Positions 44,808 through 54,654 of a DNA stretch of 64,000 nucleotides are shown here, piece by piece. The position numbers and the translations under genes were made by a program. The stretch spans positions 43,683 to 107,682 of the forward strand of contig NZ_JAAKDE010000016.1 of assembly GCF_013664685.1 (NCBI RefSeq). The letters run 5' to 3'. Numbering within the stretch: position 1 is the first letter of the stretch; each line of letters opens with the position of its first letter. The notes under the pieces were generated by a model, which was not told the DNA's origin, made no database searches, and saw only the letters and a program-made list of their open reading frames with translations. The stretch is from Capillibacterium thermochitinicola (GTDB lineage Bacteria > Bacillota > UBA4882 > UBA10575).

Positions 44808-46931
44808 GTGCCCGGGTTAAATCCATTAGTGATCAGAAAAAGAACGACCTTACTTCTATTAGGTATTTTTGGCGTTATTGGAATCCTGACAGGTCGTCTT
44901 TTTTATATTCAGGGGATTAAAGCCAGTTACTATCAGCACATGGCAGAAGACCAAAGGCTGAGGGACATTCGGGTCGAACCGATGCGTGGTACAATCTTCG
45001 ACCGGAATATGAATACCTTGGCCTTTAGTTTCGATACGGAAGCCGTTTACGCAATTCCTTACCAGATTAAAGATCCGCAGGGCACGGCGAAAATTATTGC
45101 CGAAAAATTAAACCTCGCGGAAAAGGAAGTCTATAGTAAGCTGACGAAAAAAACATCGTTTGTGTGGCTGAAATTAAGACCTTTACCGGAAGAAGTGCAA
45201 AAGATTAAAGAAGCCCGCCTGCCGGGCGTGGAGGTAGCCCAAAAAGCGCAACGGTTTTATCTCCAGGGGAGCTTGGCCGCCCATGTACTGGGGATCTCCG
45301 GGATCGACAACCAGGGGTTGGAAGGTATTGAAAAATACTACGACCAATATCTCTGTGGGATTCCCGGCCGTGAACAGGCCGAGTATGATTCCAAAGGGAA
45401 TCACATCCCTTTGGGTGAACGACGTTTTATCGACGCCCAGAACGGAGCGTCGATCGTTTTGACCATTGACCAGGTGATCCAGTACATTGCCGAACGCGAG
45501 TTGGAAAAGGCGGTTTTAGCGAATGGGGCCAAAAAAGGGGCAGTCATCCTTATGGACCCCATGACCGGTGAAATCCTTGCCCTCGCCAATTACCCTTCTT
45601 TCGATCCCAATAACTACGCCCAGTATCCGGCGGCGAACCGGCGAAACTGGGTCCTTTCGGATCAGTATGAACCGGGTTCGACGTTTAAGATTATCACGGC
45701 GGCGGCGGCCCTGGAAGAAGGCATCGTCCGGCGGGATTCCCAGTTTTTCGATCCGGGTTTTATTATTGTGGAAGACCGGCGGCTTAAATGCTGGCGGGCG
45801 GGAGGACACGGCAGTCAAACCTTTGTCGAAGCGGTCGAGAATTCTTGCAATCCGGTCTTTGCTTCGCTCGCCCTCCGTTTGGGGCCGCAGAAGTTTTTCC
45901 AATATATTCAGGCCTTTGGTTTTGGCCAGCAAACCGGGGTGGACTTTCCCGGGGAAGCGCGGGGCATCATTCCTCCGCTTTCGCGCATCAAAAACGTTGA
46001 GCTGGCGACGATCGGATTTGGGCAAGGGATTTCGATCACTCCTCTACAGTTGCTTTGCGCGCTTAGTGCCATCGCCAACGGCGGCAAACTTCTGGAGCCC
46101 CGCTTGGTGAAGGAGATCCGCACCCCCGACGGGAAGGAAATTTTAAAAAGCTTTGACGTCAAAGTAGTCCGGCAGGTCATTTCGGAACAAACTGCCCGCG
46201 AGCTGGCGTCCATCTTGACTTCGGTGGTAGAAAACGGTTCCGGGAACCGGGCCCGGATTGCCGGATACCGGGTGGCAGGGAAAACCGGAACGGCGCAAAA
46301 GCCGGACAAAGGCGGATACGGGCAAGAACGGATTGCGTCATTTATTGGGTTTGCCCCGGTGGAGAACCCGAAAGTAGTCGGGATCATTATCTTAGACGAG
46401 CCGCAAGGACCGGTTAAATACGGTGGGGTCATCGCCGCTCCGTTTTTCTCCTCGATCGTCGGGGATGTTCTCCGGTATCTAGGGGTTGAACCCAGCCGGG
46501 AGTTGGAAGATCGGCAACAAAAACGCGAAGACAACGCGGTGGTCGTTCCGAACGTGATCCACTTGCCCAAGGGGGAAGCGATTCAGATCTTGAAACAGAT
46601 GGGACTGACCCACCGGGAACTCGGCGTGGGCGAATATGTCATTGACCAGAATCCGAAGGCCGGTGTCGCGGTTGAACCGCGCACAACCATCTTGCTCTAT
46701 TACGATGAAGAATCAAGGTACCGCAGAGAACACACCACGGTTTTGGTACCAAACCTAACCGGACTTACCCCACAGGAAGCAACCAAAGCCCTAACGGATC
46801 TGGGGTTAAAAATTGCGGTTAATGGGTCGGGGATCGCCTATCAACAGGTCCCGGCCCCTGGAACGCGGCTTTCGGCCGGAGCGACCGTTACGGTTTACTT
46901 TATTGCTCCCGATGCAAGCCGGAACCATTAG
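44808..46931 (+). CDS. Penicillin-binding transpeptidase with two PASTA domains (FtsI/SpoVD type)
   Basis: Septal or cortex transpeptidase. One N-terminal membrane helix (TTLLLLGIFGVIGILTGRLFYIQ), a dimerisation domain (MRGTIFDRNMNTLAF), the catalytic SxxK motif EPGSTFKII, SxN as VENSCNPVF and KTG as GYRVAGKTGTAQKP, then PASTA domains from about 590 (VVPNVIHLPKGEAIQIL) and 650 (VLVPNLTGLTPQEATKAL). 707 residues. It is the only PBP in the cluster; whether it serves vegetative division, spore cortex or both cannot be told. GTG start behind GGGGAGG. Confidence 0.93.
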   Translation: MPGLNPLVIRKRTTLLLLGIFGVIGILTGRLFYIQGIKASYYQHMAEDQRLRDIRVEPMRGTIFDRNMNTLAFSFDTEAVYAIPYQIKDPQGTAKIIAEKLNLAEKEVYSKLTKKTSFVWLKLRPLPEEVQKIKEARLPGVEVAQKAQRFYLQGSLAAHVLGISGIDNQGLEGIEKYYDQYLCGIPGREQAEYDSKGNHIPLGERRFIDAQNGASIVLTIDQVIQYIAERELEKAVLANGAKKGAVILMDPMTGEILALANYPSFDPNNYAQYPAANRRNWVLSDQYEPGSTFKIITAAAALEEGIVRRDSQFFDPGFIIVEDRRLKCWRAGGHGSQTFVEAVENSCNPVFASLALRLGPQKFFQYIQAFGFGQQTGVDFPGEARGIIPPLSRIKNVELATIGFGQGISITPLQLLCALSAIANGGKLLEPRLVKEIRTPDGKEILKSFDVKVVRQVISEQTARELASILTSVVENGSGNRARIAGYRVAGKTGTAQKPDKGGYGQERIASFIGFAPVENPKVVGIIILDEPQGPVKYGGVIAAPFFSSIVGDVLRYLGVEPSRELEDRQQKREDNAVVVPNVIHLPKGEAIQILKQMGLTHRELGVGEYVIDQNPKAGVAVEPRTTILLYYDEESRYRREHTTVLVPNLTGLTPQEATKALTDLGLKIAVNGSGIAYQQVPAPGTRLSAGATVTVYFIAPDASRNH

Positions 46932-47009
46932 TGGAATAAAATGCTAAAAATTGTCAAGAATAGCAATGGGCGGAGAAATATCTAATTTTATCAGTTGAAG
47001 GTGTTAAAG

Positions 47010-48482
47010 ATGAAGTTAAAAACAATTTTGAATGGGATTGCCATCCGTCAATTCAGTGGTGATCCGGAGGTCGAAATTTCCTCGGTTGTTACCAATTCGC
47101 AAGCAGTAACCCCCGGTGCTTTGTTTATTGCCCTAAGGGGATCCCGCCATGACGGGCATCATTTTATCGACGAAGCGGTGGCGAAAGGGGCCAGCGCCGT
47201 CATGGTGGAAGAGCCGGTGTCCGTGGCGGCTGGCGTATGCGTGGTTCAGGTGGAAGACACCCAAAGCGCGCAAACAATAGTCGGGAAGAATTTTTATGGG
47301 GATCCGGCCGCGAAACTAAAACTAATCGGGATTACTGGAACCAAAGGGAAAACCACGACCGCCTTTATGATCGCTTCCATTCTCCAAGCGGCCGGTTTTA
47401 AGGTGGGCTTAATCGGGACCAATTATTACTTGGTCAACGGGGAAAAACTCCCCTCCGTGAACACCACGCCCGCCTCCTTAGAACTCCACCGGCTCTTTGC
47501 GGAAATGGTGAAAGGTCAAACCGAGTATGTGGTGATGGAAGTCTCCTCCCACGCCATTGCTTTGGGGCGGATTGCCGGTTTAGAATTTTACCGCGGTGTT
47601 TTTACCAATATTACCCGCGACCATTTGGATTTTCATCAAACCTTTGAAGAGTATTTAAAGGTAAAAACGAAATTTATTGCGGACTTGTCTCCTTTGACCG
47701 CAAAAGCCATCATCAATGTGGATGATCCTTACGGTCCGCAGATCGCGGCGGCGACCGCTGCCGACGTGATCACCTATGGTCTGAGCAGCGATGCCCGGGT
47801 GCGGGCGGAAAACATTAAAATGACCATGCGTGAGACGAGCTTTGACTTGGTTAGCCCCGAGGGGTGTTTTCCCCTGCGCCTAAATTTAATTGGCCGTTTT
47901 AATGTCTACAATGCGTTAGCCGCCAGTAGCCTCGGCCTTTCCCTTGGCCTGAACGGCGAGGTGATCCGGAGTGGACTCGCACGGCTGGAAGGGGTATCGG
48001 GACGTTTTGAGCTTGTCCCTACCCCCGGTGATTACACCGTGGTTATTGATTATGCACATACCCCAGACAGTTTAAAAAATCTGTTGCAGACCGCCCGGGC
48101 CTTGGTGAAAAACCGGTTGATCACGGTTTTCGGGTGCGGCGGAAACCGGGACCAAGGGAAAAGACCGTTGATGGGCGGGATTGCCGCCGAACTAAGTGAC
48201 TACACAATTATTACCAACGATAATCCCCGTTGGGAAGACCCCGCCGCCATTGCGGAACAGATTAAAGCCGGCTTTTTAGAGAAAAAACCCGACGGCAACG
48301 TTACTGTCCTCCTGGACCGGGGGGAGGCCATTCGTCAGGCAGTCATGATGGCGGAAACTGGTGATATGGTGGTTATTGCCGGCAAAGGACACGAAACCTA
48401 TCAGGATTTTGGCAGTTATAAAATCCATTTTGACGACAAAGAAGCCGTCCTGGCGGCGGCGAAAGAGAAAGCAGAGGCTTGA
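47010..48482 (+). CDS. murE: UDP-MurNAc-tripeptide synthetase MurE (meso-DAP-adding)
   Basis: Adds the third residue to UDP-MurNAc-L-Ala-D-Glu. ATP motif GITGTKGKTTTAFMIASIL, central domain around NVDDPYGPQIA, and the amino-acid selectivity motif TNDNPRWEDP, whose DNPR indicates meso-diaminopimelate. 490 residues. ATG chosen because GAAGGTG precedes it at good spacing; a TTG five codons upstream is the alternative. Confidence 0.96.
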   Translation: MKLKTILNGIAIRQFSGDPEVEISSVVTNSQAVTPGALFIALRGSRHDGHHFIDEAVAKGASAVMVEEPVSVAAGVCVVQVEDTQSAQTIVGKNFYGDPAAKLKLIGITGTKGKTTTAFMIASILQAAGFKVGLIGTNYYLVNGEKLPSVNTTPASLELHRLFAEMVKGQTEYVVMEVSSHAIALGRIAGLEFYRGVFTNITRDHLDFHQTFEEYLKVKTKFIADLSPLTAKAIINVDDPYGPQIAAATAADVITYGLSSDARVRAENIKMTMRETSFDLVSPEGCFPLRLNLIGRFNVYNALAASSLGLSLGLNGEVIRSGLARLEGVSGRFELVPTPGDYTVVIDYAHTPDSLKNLLQTARALVKNRLITVFGCGGNRDQGKRPLMGGIAAELSDYTIITNDNPRWEDPAAIAEQIKAGFLEKKPDGNVTVLLDRGEAIRQAVMMAETGDMVVIAGKGHETYQDFGSYKIHFDDKEAVLAAAKEKAEA

Positions 48483-48487
48483 CAACG

Positions 48488-49891
48488 ATGCCCAAGTTTA
48501 CTCTGGAAGAGATAATCAAAGCAACCAACGGCCGGCTTTTAACGGCAGGAAGCCATCCGCAAATTACGGGTGTAAGTATTGACAGCCGCAGCCTGGTCCC
48601 TGGGGACGTTTTTTTTGCGTTGAAAGGTCCCAACTTTGATGGCCATGATTTTGCAGCGGCGGCGGCAGAAAAAGGGGCAGCCGCGATCGTCTGTGGGCGG
48701 GAGCTTGATCTTCCTGCCACCTGGCCGGGTGCGGTAATCAAAGTGCCCGACACTTTGTTGGCCTACGGAGATTTAGCCCGTTATCACCGCCAACGCTATA
48801 CCATTCCGGTAATCGGAATTACCGGGAGTAATGGCAAAACCACCACTAAAGAGTTGAGCGCGGCGGTCTTGGGCGCAAGGTACCACGTGGTGAAGACGGA
48901 GAAAAACTATAATAACGAGATTGGACTGCCGCAGACTTTATTCCAGATCGACGAGACCACCGAGGCGGTCGTGGTGGAGATGGGGATGCGCGGCCCCGGC
49001 CAGATCGCCTATCTGACCAGGCTGGCTCAACCGACGGTCGGCGTTGTTACCAACATCGGCGTGACCCACCTGGAGCTGTTGGGAACCCAGGAGGCCATTG
49101 CCGCTGCCAAAGGAGAATTGATTGCCGGCCTTCCCCCGTCGGGATTGGCCGTGCTCAATGGCGATGACCCGTTGGTGACCCCAATGGCAAGGAAATTCCC
49201 GGGGGAGACTCTTTTTTATAGTCTAAAAAGGCCGGACGACCATGGGGAAACCGAGCCTGCACTCTACCTGGTCGAGTCCGCAACCGAAGGCGACCAGGAA
49301 GTGGTGCTGGTGGACGGCCGCTGGGGTAAGTTTGAATTTACCCTGCCCTTACTGGGCCGTCATAATATCGCCAATGCTTTGGCCGCCCTTATCGTCGGGC
49401 TATCGCTCGGCCTAACCCGGGACCAAGTGGTGCGCGGTTTGCAACGGGTCAACCCTGTCGAAAACCGGCTTCGGAAAATAGAAGTCGGTGGGATTACCGT
49501 TTTGGATGATACGTACAATGCCAGCCCGCCATCGGTTCGGGCCGCTTTGGAAGTTTTGTCCAACATGAAAAACCCCGGACGCAAGATTGCCGTTCTAGGA
49601 GACATGCTGGAACTGGGCCCCCTCGCCCGGGAAGCCCACCATCAGATCGGGGAATTAACCGCCGCCTACGGTTGTAAGGCTCTTTTTGCCTATGGTCCTT
49701 TGTCCGTCGCAACCACGGAAGGGGCCGCGCAAAAAGGCGTTTACGCCCGTCATTTCACCACCAAAGATGAGCTTTGGGAGGAACTAAAGACTTATTTAAC
49801 CTCGGGAGATACGGTATTGTTCAAAGGTTCACGGGGGATGGCCATGGAAACTTTAGTCGAAAAGGTCATAGCCCATAATTGGGGGGAATAA
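48488..49891 (+). CDS. murF: UDP-MurNAc-tripeptide:D-Ala-D-Ala ligase MurF
   Basis: Completes the UDP-MurNAc-pentapeptide. N-terminal domain with GVSIDSRSLVPGDVFFALKG, ATP loop GITGSNGKTTTKELSAAVL, and KNYNNEIGLPQTLF plus VVEMGMRGPGQIAYL blocks; C-terminal domain VLDDTYNASPPSVRAAL. 467 residues. Start ATG behind AGAGG, overlapping nothing; the murE stop is 5 bases upstream. Confidence 0.96.
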   Translation: MPKFTLEEIIKATNGRLLTAGSHPQITGVSIDSRSLVPGDVFFALKGPNFDGHDFAAAAAEKGAAAIVCGRELDLPATWPGAVIKVPDTLLAYGDLARYHRQRYTIPVIGITGSNGKTTTKELSAAVLGARYHVVKTEKNYNNEIGLPQTLFQIDETTEAVVVEMGMRGPGQIAYLTRLAQPTVGVVTNIGVTHLELLGTQEAIAAAKGELIAGLPPSGLAVLNGDDPLVTPMARKFPGETLFYSLKRPDDHGETEPALYLVESATEGDQEVVLVDGRWGKFEFTLPLLGRHNIANALAALIVGLSLGLTRDQVVRGLQRVNPVENRLRKIEVGGITVLDDTYNASPPSVRAALEVLSNMKNPGRKIAVLGDMLELGPLAREAHHQIGELTAAYGCKALFAYGPLSVATTEGAAQKGVYARHFTTKDELWEELKTYLTSGDTVLFKGSRGMAMETLVEKVIAHNWGE

Positions 49892-49893
49892 GA

Positions 49894-50874
49894 ATGAGAA
49901 TTCCTTGGTTCGGTCTGGCTCTGGCCGGCACCACGGCCTTTTTCATTGTTGTTCTGTTCGGACCTTATGTCATTCGTCTATTAACCAAACTAAAGTGCGG
50001 TCAGACGGTCAGAAGCGATGGACCCAAAACCCACCAGAGCAAAAGCGGCACCCCGACGATGGGTGGTCTTCTTATTCTGTTTGGGATCACCGCGGGAACG
50101 ATTGCAGGCCTTGGGGGCAACTGGTCCTACAATCTCATTTGGACGGTCTTTATCACCCTGGCCTTTGGGGCTTTAGGTTTGCTTGATGACCTTTTAATCA
50201 TTGTTTTTCACCGGTCTTTGGGTTTAAAAGCCCGTCATAAACTGCTCGGGCAAGTGTTTTTTGCTGGCCTTTTTGGTCTGTATGTGGTGCAATCGGGGGC
50301 GATGGAGACCTTAAAAATTCCCTACTTCAATACCCATCTGGCCTTCATCAATCCGGTGCTGACCTTTTTATTTGTGGTCTTTACTCTGGTTGCCATGTCG
50401 AATGCGGTAAATCTCACCGACGGTCTGGACGGCTTGGCGAGTGGAACCACTTTAATTGCCGGACTGGCCATGGGCATTTTGGCGCTGGTCCAGGGAGAAA
50501 TGAGCCTCGGAATCTTTGCTGCGGCTTTGGCCGGTGCCTGTCTCGGTTTTATTTGGTTTAATGCGCCACCGGCCCAGGTTTTTATGGGGGACACAGGGGC
50601 CTTGGCCCTCGGTGGGGCGCTGGCCGCGATTGGTATTCTGTCCCGGACGGCCCTTTTTCTGCCCATCATTGGGGGAGTTTTTGTGGCCGAGAATCTTTCG
50701 GTCATTCTCCAAGTCCTCAGTTTCAGAATGCGAGGAAAAAGGATTTTACGGATGGCCCCCCTGCACCACCATTTTGAGCTGGGCGGGTTGGCCGAAAGTA
50801 AAGTAGTGGTGCGGTTTTGGGTTGTCAGCATCTTATTGGCATTATTAGGCCTGGCCGGGTATAAAATAGGATAA
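49894..50874 (+). CDS. mraY: Phospho-MurNAc-pentapeptide transferase MraY
   Basis: Integral membrane enzyme making lipid I. Conserved loops: GPKTHQSKSGTPTMGG, ALGLLDDLLI with the first Asp pair, NAVNLTDGLDGLASG, MGDTGALALGG, and MAPLHHHFELGG. 326 residues with about ten helices. ATG behind GGGGGGAATAAG, right after the murF stop. Confidence 0.97.
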   Translation: MRIPWFGLALAGTTAFFIVVLFGPYVIRLLTKLKCGQTVRSDGPKTHQSKSGTPTMGGLLILFGITAGTIAGLGGNWSYNLIWTVFITLAFGALGLLDDLLIIVFHRSLGLKARHKLLGQVFFAGLFGLYVVQSGAMETLKIPYFNTHLAFINPVLTFLFVVFTLVAMSNAVNLTDGLDGLASGTTLIAGLAMGILALVQGEMSLGIFAAALAGACLGFIWFNAPPAQVFMGDTGALALGGALAAIGILSRTALFLPIIGGVFVAENLSVILQVLSFRMRGKRILRMAPLHHHFELGGLAESKVVVRFWVVSILLALLGLAGYKIG

Positions 50875-50918
50875 GTAGGGCGAATTATGGTCACGACACG
50901 CGGGAGTGGGGTGAGGAT

Positions 50919-52019
50919 ATGAAAGCAGGAAAACCGGATCTGTTCATCTTTTTAGTGGTCTTGTTCCTGTTAACCCTTGGTGTGGTGATGGTGACCAGCG
51001 CAAGTTTCCCGCGGGCCTTAAGCGCGACCGGTGGGGCCGATCCCTTTTCTTTCGGTAAAAAACAGCTGTTTTTCACCCTTCTCTCCCTGGTCATCATGGT
51101 CTTCATGATTAACTTTGATTACCACCGGTTTCGCCGTTTTACGGTTTTGTTTGCGGTTTTGACACCTGTCTTGCTGGTGTTGGTCCTCTTTTTGGGCAAC
51201 GAAATCAACGGAGCCCGGCGGTGGTTTGACTTTAAAATCTTTAACTTTCAACCTTCAGAGTTTGCCAAACTGGCGCTTATCTTTGTCTTGGCCCATTATT
51301 TGACCGAGATCGGGGCAGAAGTGCGGAGCTTTTCTACGGGGATCCTTGTTCCCCTGATCTATGTTGGCTTAATCTGTGGGTTGGTCATGATGGAACCGGA
51401 TTTGGGAACCACCATTGTTATTTTTGTCATCTTCTTGACGATGCTTTTTGCCGCGGGCGTACGGATTTCCCATCTTTTTTTGGTTGCCTTGTTTGTGGCA
51501 CCCGTCGGTGTTTATTTAATCATCCAAGAACCCTACCGTCTGCAGCGGCTTTTTACCTTTATTGACCCGATGCAGGACCCCCAAGGTTCGGGCTGGCAAA
51601 TTCTCCAATCTTTGATGGCTTTAGGTTCCGGTGGGATCATCGGGTTGGGGCTTGGGCGGAGCCGGCAGAAATTTTTTTACTTGCCGGAACCCCATAACGA
51701 TTATATTTTTTCCATTATCGGTGAAGAATTGGGCCTCCTCGGGACCATGCTGGTGCTGGTTCTCTTTCTTTGTCTGGCGTGGCGTGGGTATAAAATCGCC
51801 TTGGCAACCAAGGATCATTACGGGAGCCTCTTGGCGGTAGGGATCACCTCTTGGCTTGTCATTCAGGCCTTAATCAATATTGCCGTCGTGACCGCCACGA
51901 TTCCAGCGACCGGGATTACGCTTCCCTTTCTAAGTTATGGCGGCTCTTCTTTGGGCATTACTATGATGGCGGTCGGTATTTTACTGAATATCTCCCGTGA
52001 TCCACGGGAAAGTTTGTAG
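50919..52019 (+). CDS. SEDS peptidoglycan glycosyltransferase FtsW/SpoVE
   Basis: Polytopic SEDS-family polymerase of lipid II. 366 residues with about ten helices; family blocks include NGARRWFDFKIFNFQPSEFAKLALIFVLAHYL, DLGTTIVIFVIFLTMLFAAG, YLPEPHNDYIFSIIGEELGLLG and TGITLPFLSYGGSSLGI. It follows mraY where murD would usually come. FtsW and SpoVE cannot be separated by sequence alone. ATG behind GTGAGGAT. Confidence 0.93.
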   Translation: MKAGKPDLFIFLVVLFLLTLGVVMVTSASFPRALSATGGADPFSFGKKQLFFTLLSLVIMVFMINFDYHRFRRFTVLFAVLTPVLLVLVLFLGNEINGARRWFDFKIFNFQPSEFAKLALIFVLAHYLTEIGAEVRSFSTGILVPLIYVGLICGLVMMEPDLGTTIVIFVIFLTMLFAAGVRISHLFLVALFVAPVGVYLIIQEPYRLQRLFTFIDPMQDPQGSGWQILQSLMALGSGGIIGLGLGRSRQKFFYLPEPHNDYIFSIIGEELGLLGTMLVLVLFLCLAWRGYKIALATKDHYGSLLAVGITSWLVIQALINIAVVTATIPATGITLPFLSYGGSSLGITMMAVGILLNISRDPRESL

Positions 52020-52201
52020 CTGTTGGCGGAAGTAAGTGCAAACGGGGGACAAACCTGGCCCGTTGTCACTAAGATGATGTCTTTTGCATAGAATACCTAC
52101 GTCAGAATACGGTGTTGACAAGAATCGTCCCGACAGCGCAAACGCACTTTAGTTTAACTTTATATGTAATTGATGATTCGGCATGAATGGAGGTGACACG
52201 G

Positions 52202-53464
52202 GTGGAACAGTTACATATAGTCGGCGGACAGCGGCTTCGTGGCCAAGTTCGGATCAGTGGCGCCAAAAATGCGGTCCTCAAACTAATGGCGGCTTCGCTT
52301 TTGGTTGAAAACGAATGTATTATCCGGAATGTCCCCTTAATTCAGGATGTTTTAACCATGATTGAGGTCTTGCGCAGTTTAGGTGTGGAGATAACTTGGG
52401 AGGATGAAGCCGTTTTACGGATCAAGCCAACGAAAGACTTGAACCATGTTGCCCGCGATGAACTGGTCAAAGAGATGCGTGCCTCCGTTCAGGTGATGGG
52501 TCCGCTTTTAACGAAAATTGGCCGGGTTAAACTTTACCAGCCGGGTGGCTGCGTGATCGGACAGCGCCCCATTGATTTACACCTCAAAGGTTTCCAAGCC
52601 TTAGGGGCCAAGGTAGTGGAAGAGCACGGCTATGTATATGCCGAAGCCAAAAGACTAAAAGGCGTCGATATTCACCTTGATTTCCCCAGTGTCGGGGCGA
52701 CCGAAAATATAATGGCCGCCGCAATCCTGGCGGAAGGGACGACGGTGATTAAGAACGCAGCAAAAGAACCGGAAATCATCGAGGAACAAAACTTTTATAA
52801 CCGTTTAGGGGCCCGGATCAGGGGGGCGGGGACGGACACGATCCGGATTGAAGGCGTTCCGGCGCTGCGCCCGGTCTCGGTTGATTATACCGTGATACCA
52901 GACCGGATCGAAGCGGGAACCTATATTTTGGCCGCCGCGATTACAGGGGGGGAGATCACCCTTCTTGACGTGATTCCCGAACATTTCGAAGCATTGACTT
53001 CCAAATTAAGGGAGAGCGGGGTCCAGATTGAGATTGACGGTGATACCTTGAAAGTCACCGCGGACCGCAGGTTAAAATCCGTTGACGTTACGGTCTTGCC
53101 CTACCCCGGCTTTCCCACCGATTTACAGCCCCAGATGACCGCAGTCATGTCGCTGGCCGAAGGAACCAGCCTTATTACGGAGAATGTTTTTGGCGCCCGT
53201 TTCCGTTATGTCGATGAATTGGTACGGATGGGGGCCAACATTCGCGTGGAAGGAAGAAGTGCGGTGGTGAAGGGCGTAAAGCGCCTGACCGGTGCCGGGG
53301 TGATCGCGCCGGACCTGCGGGCGGGAGCAGCACTGGTGTTGGCGGGATTGGCGGCGGAAGGAAAAACCGTCATTGAAGGGGTTCATTTTATTGACCGTGG
53401 GTATGAACGGATCGAGGAAAAATTGTCGGCCCTAGGAGCGGATATTTCCCGTATTACCCTTTGA
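52202..53464 (+). CDS. murA: UDP-N-acetylglucosamine 1-carboxyvinyltransferase MurA
   Basis: First committed step of peptidoglycan synthesis; target of fosfomycin. LRGQVRISGAKNAVLKLMAASLL at the start, and YQPGGCVIGQRPIDLHLKGFQALGA with the catalytic Cys present. 420 residues from the GTG set by GGAGGTGAC; the ATG five codons upstream lies inside that ribosome site. The 180-base gap before it has no clear promoter, although a TTGACA occurs at 52114. Confidence 0.95.
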   Translation: MEQLHIVGGQRLRGQVRISGAKNAVLKLMAASLLVENECIIRNVPLIQDVLTMIEVLRSLGVEITWEDEAVLRIKPTKDLNHVARDELVKEMRASVQVMGPLLTKIGRVKLYQPGGCVIGQRPIDLHLKGFQALGAKVVEEHGYVYAEAKRLKGVDIHLDFPSVGATENIMAAAILAEGTTVIKNAAKEPEIIEEQNFYNRLGARIRGAGTDTIRIEGVPALRPVSVDYTVIPDRIEAGTYILAAAITGGEITLLDVIPEHFEALTSKLRESGVQIEIDGDTLKVTADRRLKSVDVTVLPYPGFPTDLQPQMTAVMSLAEGTSLITENVFGARFRYVDELVRMGANIRVEGRSAVVKGVKRLTGAGVIAPDLRAGAALVLAGLAAEGKTVIEGVHFIDRGYERIEEKLSALGADISRITL

Positions 53465-53567
53465 CCAAACAACCTCCCACAGAAATGAGCTAAAAATTTA
53501 AGGAATATTTTTCAGGGAAACTCGTAACATTTAAGGAGAGAACTATTATTCAGGGGGAGGGCTAAAT

Positions 53568-54056
53568 TTGGAAACGAAAAAGTCACTGAAGGCCTTTACT
53601 TCGATCTTGACTAAAGTGGCCGGTCTGGTTTTCTTTGCGTTTCTTGCCATATCTTTGGGGGTAATCTTTGGGACCTTATTTAAAGACTGGGTCAGCGAAG
53701 ACCCGTTGTCTCCGGTTCAGGGTTTAAACGAACCATACCAGGAACCGTTGACGATCAAACTTCCTGAACAGCAACAGCAAAGACCAAGTGACACCAGTAG
53801 TAGTTACTTGTACACAGACGAATATTTCCTGGAGGAAAAACCGGTCAGCTTTAAAGTTCAGGTTGGCCCCTTCCAATTGCGGGAGGAAGCTCTTCAGGTC
53901 GCCAGCCTGTTACAGAGTGAAGGGTATCCGGTGTTTGTCAGTAGAGGCCAGCCGTGTTATGTTCAGGTTGGTGCATTTTCCAATCCGCAGAACGCGAACA
54001 ATCTCCAGAACGAACTCTTGAGTAAAGGTTATGCCGCCTATATTAAAGAAGAATAG
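53568..54056 (+). CDS. Membrane protein with SPOR domain
   Basis: 162 residues. One N-terminal membrane helix (VAGLVFFAFLAISLGVIFGTL), a linker rich in P and Q (LPEQQQQRPSD), and a C-terminal SPOR domain (VSFKVQVGPFQLREEALQVASLLQSEGYPVFV, then YVQVGAFSNPQNANNLQNELLSKGYAAYI). SPOR domains bind peptidoglycan stripped of stem peptides at division septa or spore cortex. TTG start behind GGGGGAGGGC. It ends the dcw unit, before a strong terminator. Confidence 0.85.
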   Translation: METKKSLKAFTSILTKVAGLVFFAFLAISLGVIFGTLFKDWVSEDPLSPVQGLNEPYQEPLTIKLPEQQQQRPSDTSSSYLYTDEYFLEEKPVSFKVQVGPFQLREEALQVASLLQSEGYPVFVSRGQPCYVQVGAFSNPQNANNLQNELLSKGYAAYIKEE

Positions 54057-54131
54057 GAGTAAGGATAAGAATAATAAAAATAACCATGGATAGATAATGG
54101 CGGTCGGGGTCCGTTCGTTAAACCTTTTAAA

Positions 54132-54182
54132 ACGGCAATTCTTTTGAGAGCAGGATTTAAAAAAGAATTGTCGTATTTTTTT
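54132..54182 (+). terminator. Terminator after the SPOR-domain gene
   Basis: ACGGCAATTCTTTT / AAAAGAATTGTCGT (one G-T pair) with a 15-base loop and seven T residues. Separates the dcw unit from the hydrogenase-regulatory operon. Confidence 0.8.
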
Positions 54183-54234
54183 GTATGCTCTTTTCCTGAA
54201 GACAGTGGTGAAATTGCCGTAAGGAGTTGGCTGG

Positions 54235-54654
54235 ATGAAACTGATTAAGATCCAAAAACTACTAAACGCAACTGTTCTGACCGGGGAAGAACTGTTGAAC
54301 CAGGTTGAGGTTAAAATGATCTGCGGTTCTGATCTGATCAGTGATGTTTTGTCTTTTACCAAAGAGCGATCCCTTCTCCTTACCGGCTTGACTAACCCCC
54401 AGATCATTCGTGCCGCTGAAATGATTGATCTCTGCGGCATTGTTTTTGTCCGTGGCAAAAAACCGGGTGATGAAGTTATAAAGATGGCCGGCGAACGTAA
54501 TCTTCCACTCCTCCTTACAAGGCTGCCGCTTTACGAATCCTGTGGTATTTTATACAATGCCGGATTACAGGGTTGCAGTGGACTAAGTTTAGCTACCGGG
54601 GGTGACAAAATTGACAGAGCCCCGCGTCCTCTTGGAGATCCCAGTCGAAGGTAA
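54235..54654 (+). CDS. DRTGG-domain protein 1
   Basis: A small domain of unknown function (about 110 residues) recognised from LNATVLTGEELLNQVEVKMICGSDLISDVL, TGLTNPQIIRAAEMIDLCGIVFVRGKKP and LPLLLTRLPLYESCGILYNAGL. A second copy (56420) shares the layout. In other clostridia such proteins occur with sensory hydrogenases. The last 25 residues of this 139-residue frame lie in the overlap with the next gene and look non-family. ATG behind AAGGAG. Confidence 0.8.
   Translation: MKLIKIQKLLNATVLTGEELLNQVEVKMICGSDLISDVLSFTKERSLLLTGLTNPQIIRAAEMIDLCGIVFVRGKKPGDEVIKMAGERNLPLLLTRLPLYESCGILYNAGLQGCSGLSLATGGDKIDRAPRPLGDPSRR

Noticed and set aside
45908..46570. 220-codon minus-strand open frame inside the PBP gene
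   Set aside because: Antisense shadow of the transpeptidase and PASTA region, with low-complexity residues typical of such frames.
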